Positions 29,236 through 39,236 of a stretch of DNA of 64,000 bases are shown piece after piece. Each line of letters begins with the position of its first letter. Positions within the stretch are counted from its first letter, which is position 1. Under the pieces are notes generated by a model that did not search any database, was not told the DNA's origin, and saw only the letters and a list, made by a program, of their open reading frames with translations. Origin of the DNA: Streptomyces tendae (GTDB taxonomy: Bacteria > Actinomycetota > Actinomycetes > Streptomycetales > Streptomycetaceae); contig NZ_CP043959.1 of assembly GCF_008632955.1 (NCBI RefSeq), positions 806,001 to 870,000 of the forward strand. The letters run 5' to 3'. Position numbers and translations under genes: made by a program.

Positions 29236-30047
29236 TCACCTGTCGGACGGGCCGGTGACGGACGTCGCGATCTCCAGTGCGCGCTCGCGGGAGCGCACGC
29301 CCTCGAGGCGGAGCGTCACCGTGCCCGTGGGGCTCCACAGGAGGGTCGGCCCCGCCGTACGTTCCTCCCGCGTGAAGCGGCGCCCCTCCGCGTCGATCAT
29401 CCAGAACGTCAGGACGTGAGGCCGTGGGAACCACAGCGCCTGACCCCCCACGTCCAGCCACTGAGGCTGTTCCCGCACCGTCTTCGTGAACGAGAAGTCC
29501 AGGCGGCCCGGGAACTGGTCCAGACGGATCGTCCGGCCGTCGTCGTCCCTCCAGCACAGGCTGACCAGGGACCGCCCGTGCGGCAGCGCGCCCACGGAGA
29601 CCGCGTTCGGCGGGCCCAGCATCTCCGGGACCACGGGGGTGAAGCCGGCCCGCCGTGACGCCTCCTCCAGCGGCACCGGAGCGGCGCAGCCCGGCACCCG
29701 GCCGCCCGGCGAGGGCACCGCCGACGGGTCGTGCCGTACCTCCACCCCGTGGAAGCCGAACCAGTCGGTCACCGCCGCGCGCACCGGAGGGGTCAGCGCC
29801 AGCACCGTCAGCAGTCCGCACAGCGATGCCAGCAGAGAGCGCCGGCGCGTCCGCGCCCAGCGCCGCACCGCCCTCAGCCGGGACCGGGGGACGGCCGCCG
29901 GGACGGGCATCTGCTCGGCGAGTATCCGGGCGAGCACCCGCTCGGCCATCGTCCCGCCGCCCGCCGCCCCCTCCGGGCCGTCCAGGGAGCGGCCGTAGGC
30001 GCGCAGCTCCTCGCGCAGCCGCCGCAGCTCCTCCTCCTGCCCTCCGC

Positions 30048-30051
<4 letters not shown>
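29236..30051 (-). CDS. membrane partner of the adjacent ECF sigma factor
   Basis: 271 residues from GTG at 30051, overlapping the sigma-factor stop by four bases (GTGA). The N-terminal 70 residues are cytoplasmic and charged, with MAERVLARILAE. One transmembrane helix (about 72-88) is followed by an extracytoplasmic domain with conserved-looking SPTGTVTLRLEG and two cysteines (PGCAAPV, SLCWRD). Position, coupling and topology suggest an anti-sigma or regulatory partner. No ZAS zinc motif (HxxxCxxC) is visible, so this would not be a classic zinc anti-sigma factor. Confidence 0.65.
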
Positions 30052-31759
<1,708 letters not shown>

Positions 31760-31870
31760 ACCGGCGTGGTGAACGGGACCAGGGGCCCCGTCCGTACCAC
31801 CGCACAGCGCTGCACATCACTCCGACTGCGCCTGCCCGCACGCGGGTCGTGGTCGTACAGTCGATAAGCG

Positions 31871-31892
31871 GGTGACCGCTCAGGCGGTCACC
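31871..31892. terminator. hairpin between trpS and the RNA ligase-like gene
   Basis: A perfect 9-bp stem GGTGACCGC / GCGGTCACC with a TCAG loop lies 112 bases after the trpS stop and 57 bases before the next start. It could end the trpS transcript or sit in the leader of the next gene. Confidence 0.55.
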
Positions 31893-31948
31893 GGGCGCGC
31901 ACCGCAGTCCCACCACCGCGCTTCACCACCACAACGACAGGAGACGAC

Positions 31949-32527
31949 GTGGGGACCGTAACGATCGGTGTGTCGATCGCGGTCCCGGAGCCTCACGGCA
32001 GCCGGCTTCAGCAGCTGCGCGCGGGCTTCGGCGACGCCGCCGCCTACGGCATCCCCACGCACGTCACCCTGCTGCCGCCGACGGAGATCGCGGCCGGCAC
32101 CCTGCCAGCCGTCGAGGCCCACCTGGCCGACGTCGCCGCAGTGGGCCGCCCGTTCCCGATGAGGCTGTCGGGCACGGGCACCTTCCGGCCGCTGTCGCCG
32201 GTGGTGTACGTCCGGGTCGTCGAGGGCGCCGAGGCATGCACCAAGCTCCAGCAGCAGGTACGGGACCCCTCCGGGCCCGTCGCCCGTGACCTGCAGTTCC
32301 CCTACCACCCGCACGTCACCGTGGCCCACGGCATCGACGAGGCGGCCATGGACCGCGCCTACGAGGACCTCGCCGGCTACGAGGCCGCGTGGCCCTGTAC
32401 CGGCTTCGCCCTCTACGAGCAGGGCGCCGACGCGGTGTGGCGGAAGCTGCGCGAGTTCCCCTTCGGGACCGTCGTGGTGCCCCCGCAGGCCGGCCACGTC
32501 GACCGGGGCTCCGTCTCCGCCTGCTGA
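31949..32527 (+). CDS. 2'-5' RNA ligase / 2H phosphoesterase family protein
   Basis: 192 residues from GTG at 31949 with AGGAG seven bases upstream. The two HxT motifs of the 2H superfamily are present, HVTLLPP (about 31) and HVTVAHG (about 118), spaced as in LigT/ThpR and related cyclic phosphodiesterases. Such proteins act on 2',3'-cyclic phosphates or 2'-5' linkages of RNA; the physiological substrate here is unknown. Monocistronic between trpS and the DprE2-like gene. Confidence 0.85.
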   Translation: MGTVTIGVSIAVPEPHGSRLQQLRAGFGDAAAYGIPTHVTLLPPTEIAAGTLPAVEAHLADVAAVGRPFPMRLSGTGTFRPLSPVVYVRVVEGAEACTKLQQQVRDPSGPVARDLQFPYHPHVTVAHGIDEAAMDRAYEDLAGYEAAWPCTGFALYEQGADAVWRKLREFPFGTVVVPPQAGHVDRGSVSAC

Positions 32528-32567
32528 GCCCGACGCCCAAGGTCTCTCGTTCGGCAGACCCGAGGCC

Positions 32568-33323
32568 TCACACCGGCAGCCGGCGGAACACCCCGCGTGG
32601 CAGATGCCGCAGCGCCGACATCACCAGGCGCAGCGTGCCCGGCACCCACACCGTCTCCGAGCGGCGCCGCAGCCCCAGCTCGACGGCCGACGCCACCGCC
32701 TCCGGGGTGGTGGCCAGCGGCGCCTCGGGCAGCCCCGCCGTCATCCGGGTGCGCACGAACCCGGGCCGCACCACCATCACCTGCACGCCCGTGCCGTACA
32801 GCGCGTCGCCCAGGCCCTGCGCGAAGGCGTCCAGGCCGGCCTTGCTGGAGCCGTAGATGAAGTTGGCGCGGCGGGCCCGCTCGCCCGCGACGGACGACAG
32901 CACCACCAGCGAGCCGTGCCCCTGCGCCTGGAGGGCGCCCGCGCACACCAGACCCGCGGAGACCGCGCCGGTGTAGTTGGTCTGCGCGACCCGCACCGCG
33001 GCCGCCGGGTCCCGCTCGTCGCGCGCCTGGTCGCCCAGGGTGCCGAAGGCGAGCAGCACCATGTCGACGTCGTCCTCGGCGAACACCTTGCCGAGCGCCT
33101 CCTCGTGGGTGGCGGGGTCGAGCGCGTCGAAGGCGACCGTACGGACCTCGGCGCCGAGGCCGCGCAGCTGGTCGGCCGCCGCGTCCAGGCCGGGGGAGGG
33201 GCGGCCGGCCAGCCACACCGTGCGGGTGCGGCGGGCGATCAGGCGCCGGGCGACGGCGAGCGCGATCTCGGACGTACCGCCGAGCACGAGCAGGGACTGG
33301 GGGAGGCCGAAGGCGTCCTTCAC
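32568..33323 (-). CDS. dprE2: DprE2-like decaprenylphosphoryl 2-keto-ribose reductase
   Basis: A 251-residue short-chain dehydrogenase. The cofactor motif is LVLGGTSEIALAVARRL (about 12-28), and the catalytic residues are Ser143/144, Tyr157 and Lys161 (SSVAGE, IYGSSKAG). DprE2 reduces the 2-keto product of DprE1 with NADH to give decaprenylphosphoryl-arabinose. The assignment is strengthened by the adjacent DprE1-like gene 39 bases upstream on the same strand, and by the divergent PAP2-UbiA-GtrA set. GTG start at 33323 behind GAGGAG. Confidence 0.88.
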   Translation of the reverse strand: MKDAFGLPQSLLVLGGTSEIALAVARRLIARRTRTVWLAGRPSPGLDAAADQLRGLGAEVRTVAFDALDPATHEEALGKVFAEDDVDMVLLAFGTLGDQARDERDPAAAVRVAQTNYTGAVSAGLVCAGALQAQGHGSLVVLSSVAGERARRANFIYGSSKAGLDAFAQGLGDALYGTGVQVMVVRPGFVRTRMTAGLPEAPLATTPEAVASAVELGLRRRSETVWVPGTLRLVMSALRHLPRGVFRRLPV

Positions 33324-33361
33324 GACAGCTCCTCAGGGGGCCGGGTCGGGGAAAAGGGGGG

Positions 33362-34705
33362 TCACAGGCGGAGCCGGCGGGACAGGTCCGAGGTGAACAC
33401 GCCGCGCGGGTCCAGCTCGGCGCGCAGGGAGCGGAAGTCGTCCAGCCGGGGGTACATGGCGGCGAGCAGTTCGGGGCGCAGCCGGGAGTCCTTGGCGAGG
33501 TAGACGCGGCCGTCCGCGGCGGCGACCTCCTCGTCGAGCTCGTCGAGGAAGCCGCCGAGGCCCGGCAGGGACGCCGGGATGTCCAGGGCCAGCGTCCAGC
33601 CCGGTACCGGGAACGACAGCCAGCCCGGGTCGGCGTCCCCGAAGCGTTTGAGGACGGCGAGGAACGACGGGCAGCGGCGCTCGGAGATCCGGCGAACGAT
33701 CCGGCGTAGGGTGTCCTCCCGCCCGTGCCCGACGACGAACTGGTACTGCACGAAGCCGCCCCGCCCGTAGATCCGGTTCCAGTGCGGCACGCCGTCCAGG
33801 GGGTGGAAGAAGGCGGGGATGCGCTGCAGTTCGCCGGTCCGCGCGCGGGGCGCCCTGCGGTACCACAGCTCGTTGAACAGCCCCACGGTCGTCCGGCTGA
33901 GCAGGCCCTCCGGCACGAACGAGGGGGCGGCCGGGAGGCGGGAGGTGCGGAAGGACAGCGGTTCCCGGCGCGCACGGCCGCCGCGCGGCAGCGCGTCCAG
34001 CGGGGCGTGGTCGCCGCGCGTCAGCACGGCCCGGCCGCGCGCCAGCAGGTCGATCCAGGCGACCGAGTAGCGGTAGCGGTGGTCGGTGTCGGCCAGCCGG
34101 GCCATCAGATCGTCCAGGTCGGACGCGCGTTCGGTGTCGACGGACATCCAGGAGGTCTCGACGGGCTGCAGCCGGACCGTCGCGGTGAGGATCACCCCGG
34201 TCAGCCCCATGCCGCCCGCGGTCGCCTCGAACAGCGGCGTGCCCGGGACGACGGTGCGGACCCGCCCGTCGGCGGTGAGCAGTTCGAAGGACTCCACGTG
34301 GCGCGAGAACGACCCGGAGACATGGTGGTTCTTGCCGTGGATGTCGGCGCCGATCGCCCCGCCGACCGTCACGTACCGGGTGCCGGGCGTCACCGGCACG
34401 AACCAGCCGAGCGGCAGCAGCACCTCCATCAGCCGGTGCAGGGACACACCCGCGTCGCACAGCACGGTGCCGCCGTCGGCGTCGATCGCGTGGATCCGGT
34501 CCAGGCCGGTCATGTCGAAGACCTCGCCGCCCGCGTTCTGCGCGGCGTCCCCGTACGCCCGCCCCAGGCCCCGGGCGATGCCGCCGCGCGCCCCGCAGCC
34601 CCGGACGGCCAGGGCGGCCTCCTCGAACGTCCGCGGGCGGATCAGCCGGGCGGCGGACGGAGCGGTGCGGCCCCACCCCGTGACGGAAACGGTGTCGGCA
34701 GGCAT
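33362..34705 (-). CDS. dprE1: DprE1-like decaprenylphosphoryl-ribose 2'-oxidase
   Basis: A 447-residue VAO-type FAD oxidoreductase. FAD-binding features include GLGRAYGDAAQN, VTPGTRYVTVGGAIGADIHGKNHH and the C-terminal YLAKDSRLRPE, whose Lys405 corresponds to the catalytic Lys418 of M. tuberculosis DprE1. The Cys387 attacked by benzothiazinones lies in GWNICVD in M. tuberculosis; the aligned segment here is GWTLALD, with Ala373. A natural Ala or Ser at that position is known to make enzymes of other actinobacteria insensitive to covalent benzothiazinones. Alignment is from memory and by eye. Confidence 0.88.
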   Translation of the reverse strand: MPADTVSVTGWGRTAPSAARLIRPRTFEEAALAVRGCGARGGIARGLGRAYGDAAQNAGGEVFDMTGLDRIHAIDADGGTVLCDAGVSLHRLMEVLLPLGWFVPVTPGTRYVTVGGAIGADIHGKNHHVSGSFSRHVESFELLTADGRVRTVVPGTPLFEATAGGMGLTGVILTATVRLQPVETSWMSVDTERASDLDDLMARLADTDHRYRYSVAWIDLLARGRAVLTRGDHAPLDALPRGGRARREPLSFRTSRLPAAPSFVPEGLLSRTTVGLFNELWYRRAPRARTGELQRIPAFFHPLDGVPHWNRIYGRGGFVQYQFVVGHGREDTLRRIVRRISERRCPSFLAVLKRFGDADPGWLSFPVPGWTLALDIPASLPGLGGFLDELDEEVAAADGRVYLAKDSRLRPELLAAMYPRLDDFRSLRAELDPRGVFTSDLSRRLRL

Positions 34706-34828
34706 GACGGCGACCGTATCGCCCCTGTGTGAGCCGTTGGTTTTGAAACGTCAATCCCGTCCCCGAAACGGGTGATTAATGGGATGTCGTCCCGAAGCGA
34801 TGGAATTCCGGTGCGCCGGGGGTGAACA

Positions 34829-35371
34829 GTGAGCCACATGGACGACCACCACGACCTCTTCCCGCCCCGCGGTCTCCACGGGGTGGACCACCGGATCGTC
34901 TCCGCGCTCAGAGCGTGCGGCGCGGACCCCCGCGTGGCCGGTGCAGCGCGCGCCCTGTCCTGGGCGGGGGAGCACGGGGCCGTATGGGTCGCGGCGGGCC
35001 TCGCGGGCGCCGTCGTGGACCGTCCGCGGCGCGGCGCCTGGCTGCGCGGCACCGCGCTCACCGCGGGCGCGCACGCGGCCAGTTCGCTCGTGAAGCGGGT
35101 CGTGCGCCGACCCCGGCCCGCGCACGTAGAGCCGCTGGTCGGCACCGTCGGCCGGCACTCCTTCCCCAGCTCGCACGCCACCTCCGCGGCGGCCGCCGCC
35201 GTCGCCTTCGGCGCGCTGGGCGCCCGCGCGGTGCCCCCGCTGGCCGCCGCGGTGTGCGTGTCCCGTCTGGTGGCCGGCGTCCACTACCCGTCGGACGTGG
35301 CGGCCGGCGCCGCCCTCGGCGCCCTCACCGCGCGGCTCGGCGCCCGCTGGATGAAGGGGGGCGCGGCGTGA
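34829..35371 (+). CDS. PAP2-family phosphatase (Rv3807c-like)
   Basis: 180 residues. The lipid-phosphatase signature is complete: KRVVRRPRP (89-97), SFPSSH (111-116) and SRLVAGVHYPSD (145-156). Hydrophobic segments around 45-65, 120-145 and 155-172 place it in the membrane. In mycobacteria the homologous Rv3807c lies beside UbiA and is thought to remove the 5-phosphate from decaprenylphosphoryl-5-phosphoribose. The stop overlaps the UbiA start by four bases. GTG at 34829 is used because GGGGGTG is positioned before it; ATG at 34838 is an alternative. Confidence 0.85.
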   Translation: MSHMDDHHDLFPPRGLHGVDHRIVSALRACGADPRVAGAARALSWAGEHGAVWVAAGLAGAVVDRPRRGAWLRGTALTAGAHAASSLVKRVVRRPRPAHVEPLVGTVGRHSFPSSHATSAAAAAVAFGALGARAVPPLAAAVCVSRLVAGVHYPSDVAAGAALGALTARLGARWMKGGAA

Positions 35372-36303
35372 CGTTGCTGCGCGAGCGCTCGGAGCGCGGG
35401 CAGGCGGAGCCGTCCGTCCGGGGCGGGATCCTCACCGGCCTGCTGCGCACCGCGCGGCCCAAGCAGTGGGTCAAGAACATCCTGGTGGCCGCCGCCCCGG
35501 CCGCCGCGGGCGACCTCTTCACCCGCCACGCCCTGTCCCGGCTCGCCCTGGTGTTCGTCCTGTTCACCGCCTGCGCCGCCGCCGTCTACCTCGTCAACGA
35601 CGCGCGCGACGCCGAGGCCGACCGCGCCCACCCCGTGAAGTGCCGCCGCCCGGTCGCCGCCGGACAGGTCCCGGTGCCCGTCGCCTACGCCGCCGGGATC
35701 ACCCTCGGCGTGCTCGCGCCCGCCGCCGCCGCGCTGCTGTGCCCGCCGGAGCTGGCCGCGCTGCTGACCGCCTACCTCGTCATGCAACTGGCGTACTGCG
35801 TCGCCCTGAAGCACGTGCTGGTCGTCGATCTTGCCGTCGTCACCGCCGGGTTCGTGATGCGCGCGGTGGCCGGCGGGCTCGCCCTCGGCATCCCGCTGTC
35901 CCGCTGGTTCCTGATCACCACCGGCTTCGGCGCCCTGTTCATGGTCGCCGCCAAGCGCTACTCCGAGGCCGTGCAACTGGCGGGCAACGGGGGCGCCACA
36001 CGCGCGCTGCTCACCGAGTACACCACCGGCTACCTGCGCTTCGTCTGGCAGCTCGCCGCCGGGGTCGCCGTGCTCGGCTACTGCCTGTGGGCGCTGGAGG
36101 AGGGCGGGGTGCCGCACACCAGCGTGCTGCCCTGGCGCCAGCTGTCCGTGGTGGCCTTCGTCCTCGCCGTCCTGCGCTACGCCGTCTTCGCCGACCGGGG
36201 CACGGCCGGCGAACCGGAGGACGTGGTGCTCGGCGACCGCGCCCTCGCCCTCATCGGCGTGGCGTGGGCGGCGATGTACGCCCTGGCGGTGGTCGACTGG
36301 TGA
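35368..36303 (+). CDS. ubiA: UbiA-family decaprenyl-phosphate phosphoribosyltransferase
   Basis: 311 residues, eight to nine membrane helices. The first Mg/PRPP motif is NDARDAEADRAHPVKCRRP (77-95), close to the mycobacterial DPPR synthase motif and distinct from the motifs of quinone prenyltransferases. The second acidic region is DLAVVTAGFVMRAVAGG. It would join PRPP-derived phosphoribose to polyprenyl phosphate, the first committed step toward polyprenylphosphoryl-arabinose. GTG at 35368 overlaps the PAP2 stop; the stop overlaps the GtrA start. Confidence 0.88.
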   Translation: MTLLRERSERGQAEPSVRGGILTGLLRTARPKQWVKNILVAAAPAAAGDLFTRHALSRLALVFVLFTACAAAVYLVNDARDAEADRAHPVKCRRPVAAGQVPVPVAYAAGITLGVLAPAAAALLCPPELAALLTAYLVMQLAYCVALKHVLVVDLAVVTAGFVMRAVAGGLALGIPLSRWFLITTGFGALFMVAAKRYSEAVQLAGNGGATRALLTEYTTGYLRFVWQLAAGVAVLGYCLWALEEGGVPHTSVLPWRQLSVVAFVLAVLRYAVFADRGTAGEPEDVVLGDRALALIGVAWAAMYALAVVDW

Positions 36304-36737
36304 GGGAGCGCCTGCGCCGGCACCGCCGGGAACTCCTCGGCTTCGCGACCGCCGGCCTGCTCGCCTACGCCGTCGACCTCGCCCTCTTCACCTACCTGCG
36401 CGGCCCCGGCGGACTCGGCCCGCTCACCGCGAAGGCGCTCTCCTTCGTCGCCGGCTGCGCGGTCGCCTACGCGGGCAACGCCCACGGCACCTACCGGGGC
36501 ACCCGGGTGCGAGGCGCCCGCCCCTTCGCCCTGTTCTTCGCCGTCAACCTGGCCGGCGCCGCCGTACAACTGCTGTGCCTGGCCGTCAGCCACTACGGGC
36601 TGGGCCTCACCTCGCAGCGCGCGGACACCGTGTCCGGCGCGGTGGTCGGCATGGCCCTGGCCACCGTCGTCCGTTTCTGGGGCACCAGGACATTGGTCTT
36701 CCGTGACGCGGGCAGAGTCGGTTCGTGGACTGGCTGA
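36300..36737 (+). CDS. GtrA-family small membrane protein
   Basis: 145 residues from GTG at 36300 (GTGA overlap with ubiA). Four hydrophobic helices and a conserved KALSFVAGCAVAYAGNA segment identify the GtrA/DPMS-associated family. GtrA proteins help move or position polyprenyl-linked sugars; in mycobacteria the GtrA-like Rv3789 is encoded next to DprE1 and was proposed to act with decaprenylphosphoryl-arabinose. A matching role here is an inference from the cluster. Confidence 0.85.
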   Translation: MRERLRRHRRELLGFATAGLLAYAVDLALFTYLRGPGGLGPLTAKALSFVAGCAVAYAGNAHGTYRGTRVRGARPFALFFAVNLAGAAVQLLCLAVSHYGLGLTSQRADTVSGAVVGMALATVVRFWGTRTLVFRDAGRVGSWTG

Positions 36738-37642
36738 AGAAGCTTCCGGTGGTAGGGCCGTGGGTGACCCGGCTGTCGCTCACGCACGCGTGGCGGTCGT
36801 TCGAGCGGCTGGACCGGGTGCACTGGACGCGGCTGGCCGCCGCGATGACGTTCCGCAGTTTCGTCGCGCTGTTCCCGCTCCTCACCGTCGCCGCGGCGAT
36901 CGGCGCGGCCACGCTCGGCAAGGAGCGGCAGGACACCCTCCAGGACACCATCACCGACCAGGTGCCCGGCATCTCCGACCAGTTGGACGTCGGGGAGCTG
37001 GTGGACAACGCGGGCACCGTCGGGCTGATCGCCGGCGCCGTGCTGGTGTTCACCGGCATCAGTTGGGCGGGCGCCATGCGCGAGTGCCTGCGCGCGGTGT
37101 GGGAGCTGCCGGACGACGAGGAGAACCCGGTCCTGCGCAAGAGCAAGGACGCGGGCATCCTCGTCGGGCTCGGCGGGGCGGTCCTGGTCACCCTGGCCGC
37201 CTCCGCGGTCGCCTCCGCGCTGGTCGGCCGGATCAGCGACGCCGCCGGACTGGAGAAGGGCGGCTGGGGCGGCGTCGTCCTGCAGGCCGTGGCGTTCACC
37301 GTGGCCGTCGCCACCGACTTCCTGCTCCTGCTCTACGTCCTCACCCTGCTGCCCGGCGTCGAGCCGTCCCGGCGCCGGCTGATCGTCGCCGCGCTCACCG
37401 GCGCCATCGGCATCGAGCTGCTGAAGCTGCTGCTCAGCGGCTATCTGCAGGGCGTGGCCGCGAAGAGCATGTACGGCGCGTTCGGCGTCCCGGTGGCCCT
37501 GCTGCTGTGGATCAACCTCACCACCAAACTGGTGCTGTTCTGCGCCGCCTGGACGGCCACGCCCGGCAAGGAGGACGAGCCCCCGAGGGTCACGGACGGG
37601 GACGACGGCGCACCAGGTCCGGCAGCGGCCAGCGCCGGTTGA
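36725..37642 (+). CDS. YihY/BrkB-family membrane protein
   Basis: 305 residues, GTG at 36725 overlapping the gtrA end by 13 bases. Six hydrophobic helices and the conserved LAAAMTFRSFVALFPLLT and YGAFGVPVALLLWI segments identify the YihY/BrkB family, formerly mis-assigned as ribonuclease BN. It is an inner-membrane protein of uncertain function. Its 3' end overlaps the convergent carboxypeptidase gene by 53 bases. Confidence 0.88.
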   Translation: MDWLKKLPVVGPWVTRLSLTHAWRSFERLDRVHWTRLAAAMTFRSFVALFPLLTVAAAIGAATLGKERQDTLQDTITDQVPGISDQLDVGELVDNAGTVGLIAGAVLVFTGISWAGAMRECLRAVWELPDDEENPVLRKSKDAGILVGLGGAVLVTLAASAVASALVGRISDAAGLEKGGWGGVVLQAVAFTVAVATDFLLLLYVLTLLPGVEPSRRRLIVAALTGAIGIELLKLLLSGYLQGVAAKSMYGAFGVPVALLLWINLTTKLVLFCAAWTATPGKEDEPPRVTDGDDGAPGPAAASAG

Positions 37643-38885
37643 CCAGGAACGCGCCGCCCGCGAGCAGCACCAGCACCCCTCCGGCGATGCCCAGCGCCAC
37701 GCCCATGCCGTCGGCGCCGCCGACCGCGTCGGCGCTCGCCACCGGCTTGGCACCGGCGCCGGTGCCGCCCGCCTCACCGGGCGACGCGGACGGGCCGGGC
37801 GCGGCACCGGCCTGCGCGGCGCCGCGCGGCGGCACCAGCTCACCGACCGGCTCGACCTTGCCGGCGGCGGCGAAGCCCCAGTCGAAGAGCCGCGCGGTCT
37901 CCTTGTAGACCTCGTTGGACTCCTTCTTCTGCGGGTTCATCACGGTGACCAGCAGCACCTTGCCGCCGCGCTCGGCGACACCGGTGAAGGTCGCGCCGGC
38001 GTTGGTGGTGTTGCCGTTCTTCACCCCGGCTATGCCCTGGTAGACGGGCACGTCGTAGTCACCGCTGAGCAGCCGGTTGGTGTTCTGGATCTCGAAGGAC
38101 CCGCGGACCCGCTTGCCCTTCTTGTTCTTCTTCGTCTCCCCGGGGAACTGCGCCCGCACCGTCGAGCAGTACTCCCGGAAGTCCTTCTTCTGCAGCCCGG
38201 AGCGGGCGATCAGGGTCAGGTCGTACGCGGAAGACACCTGGCCCGGGGCGTCGTAGCCGTCCGGGCTGACGGCGGTGGTGTCGAGGGCCTGGAGCTCCTT
38301 GGCGTGCGCGTTCATCTCCGCGACGGTCTTCTCCACGCCGCCGTTCATCGCCGTCAGCACGTGCACCGCGTCGTTCCCGGAGCGCAGGAAGACGCCCAGC
38401 CACAGGTCGTGGACCGTGTAGGTCTCGTTCTCCTTGACCCCGACCATGCTGGAGCCCGGTCCGACACCGGCCATGTCCGAGGTCAGCACGCGGTGCGTGG
38501 TCGTCCCCGGCCACTTCGGCAGCAGGGTGTCGGCGAACAGCATCTTCAGGGTGCTGGCGGGGGCCAGCCGCCAGTGGGCGTTGTGGGCGGCGAGCACGTC
38601 GCCGCTCTCGGCGTCCGCGACGATCCAGGACCGGGCGGACAGCTCCTTGGGCAGCACCGGCACCCCGGCGGCCAGGTTCACCTGGGTCCCCGGCTTCGCC
38701 AGCCGTTCGCCTCCCACGACCGACATGTTCGCCGGGGGAGTGGCCGACGGTGTCGTGGACGGCTTGGGGGCGGCCAGGGCGGCCGGCGCGGTCAGCGCGG
38801 TGGACAGCAGGACGGCGGAGGCGACCAGCAGGGAGCGCCGGACGGTCTTCTCGGAAGCGGGCACGGTCCGCAAGGTACATGCCAT
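37590..38885 (-). CDS. D-alanyl-D-alanine carboxypeptidase (low-MW PBP)
   Basis: 431 residues. A signal peptide ends near APAALAAPK (about 38), a long penicillin-binding S11-type domain follows, then a Gly/Ala/Pro stalk and one C-terminal membrane helix with a basic tail (sortase-free anchor). Active-site motifs are SxxK in ASTLKML, SxN in RSGNDAV, and KNGNTTNAG in place of the usual KTG. It trims the terminal D-Ala of peptidoglycan stem peptides outside the membrane. Start ATG at 38885 has a weak ribosome site; a GTG 21 bases later lacks one too. Confidence 0.88.
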   Translation of the reverse strand: MACTLRTVPASEKTVRRSLLVASAVLLSTALTAPAALAAPKPSTTPSATPPANMSVVGGERLAKPGTQVNLAAGVPVLPKELSARSWIVADAESGDVLAAHNAHWRLAPASTLKMLFADTLLPKWPGTTTHRVLTSDMAGVGPGSSMVGVKENETYTVHDLWLGVFLRSGNDAVHVLTAMNGGVEKTVAEMNAHAKELQALDTTAVSPDGYDAPGQVSSAYDLTLIARSGLQKKDFREYCSTVRAQFPGETKKNKKGKRVRGSFEIQNTNRLLSGDYDVPVYQGIAGVKNGNTTNAGATFTGVAERGGKVLLVTVMNPQKKESNEVYKETARLFDWGFAAAGKVEPVGELVPPRGAAQAGAAPGPSASPGEAGGTGAGAKPVASADAVGGADGMGVALGIAGGVLVLLAGGAFLVNRRWPLPDLVRRRPRP

Positions 38886-38955
38886 CCGGGTCGGCGTCCC
38901 GGCCCGGCCCCCACCCCGCGAAGGGAACCGGACACGGCGCGGCGATACTGGACGC

Positions 38956-39204
38956 ATGAAGCTCAGCCGCCCCGTCTCCTGGTTCCTGCTCGCCTTCGGG
39001 GTGTGGAGCTGGGTCATCTGGATCACTTTCGTCAAGAACCTGGTCAAGGACAGCAGTGGACTCGCGTTCGACGACGGGCACCCCACGGCCTACTTCTTCG
39101 TTCACCTGACGCTCGCCGTCGTCTCTTTCGTACTGGGGACGGTCGTAGGGGGCATCGGGTTGCGCGGTGTGCGCGCATTGAGCCGGACGTCACGGACCAC
39201 GTGA
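38956..39204 (+). CDS. SCO4848-type small membrane protein
   Basis: 82 residues, two hydrophobic helices (about 8-28 and 46-70) with a short polar loop FVKNLVKDSSGLAFDDGHP. Its position between the carboxypeptidase and the metallophosphoesterase corresponds to the conserved SCO4848 family of Streptomyces membrane proteins. Function unknown. The promoter gap to the divergent carboxypeptidase is 70 bases. Confidence 0.75.
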   Translation: MKLSRPVSWFLLAFGVWSWVIWITFVKNLVKDSSGLAFDDGHPTAYFFVHLTLAVVSFVLGTVVGGIGLRGVRALSRTSRTT

Positions 39205-39236
39205 CGCCGTAACGGGAAGCAGGGGAAGTCCGCCTC

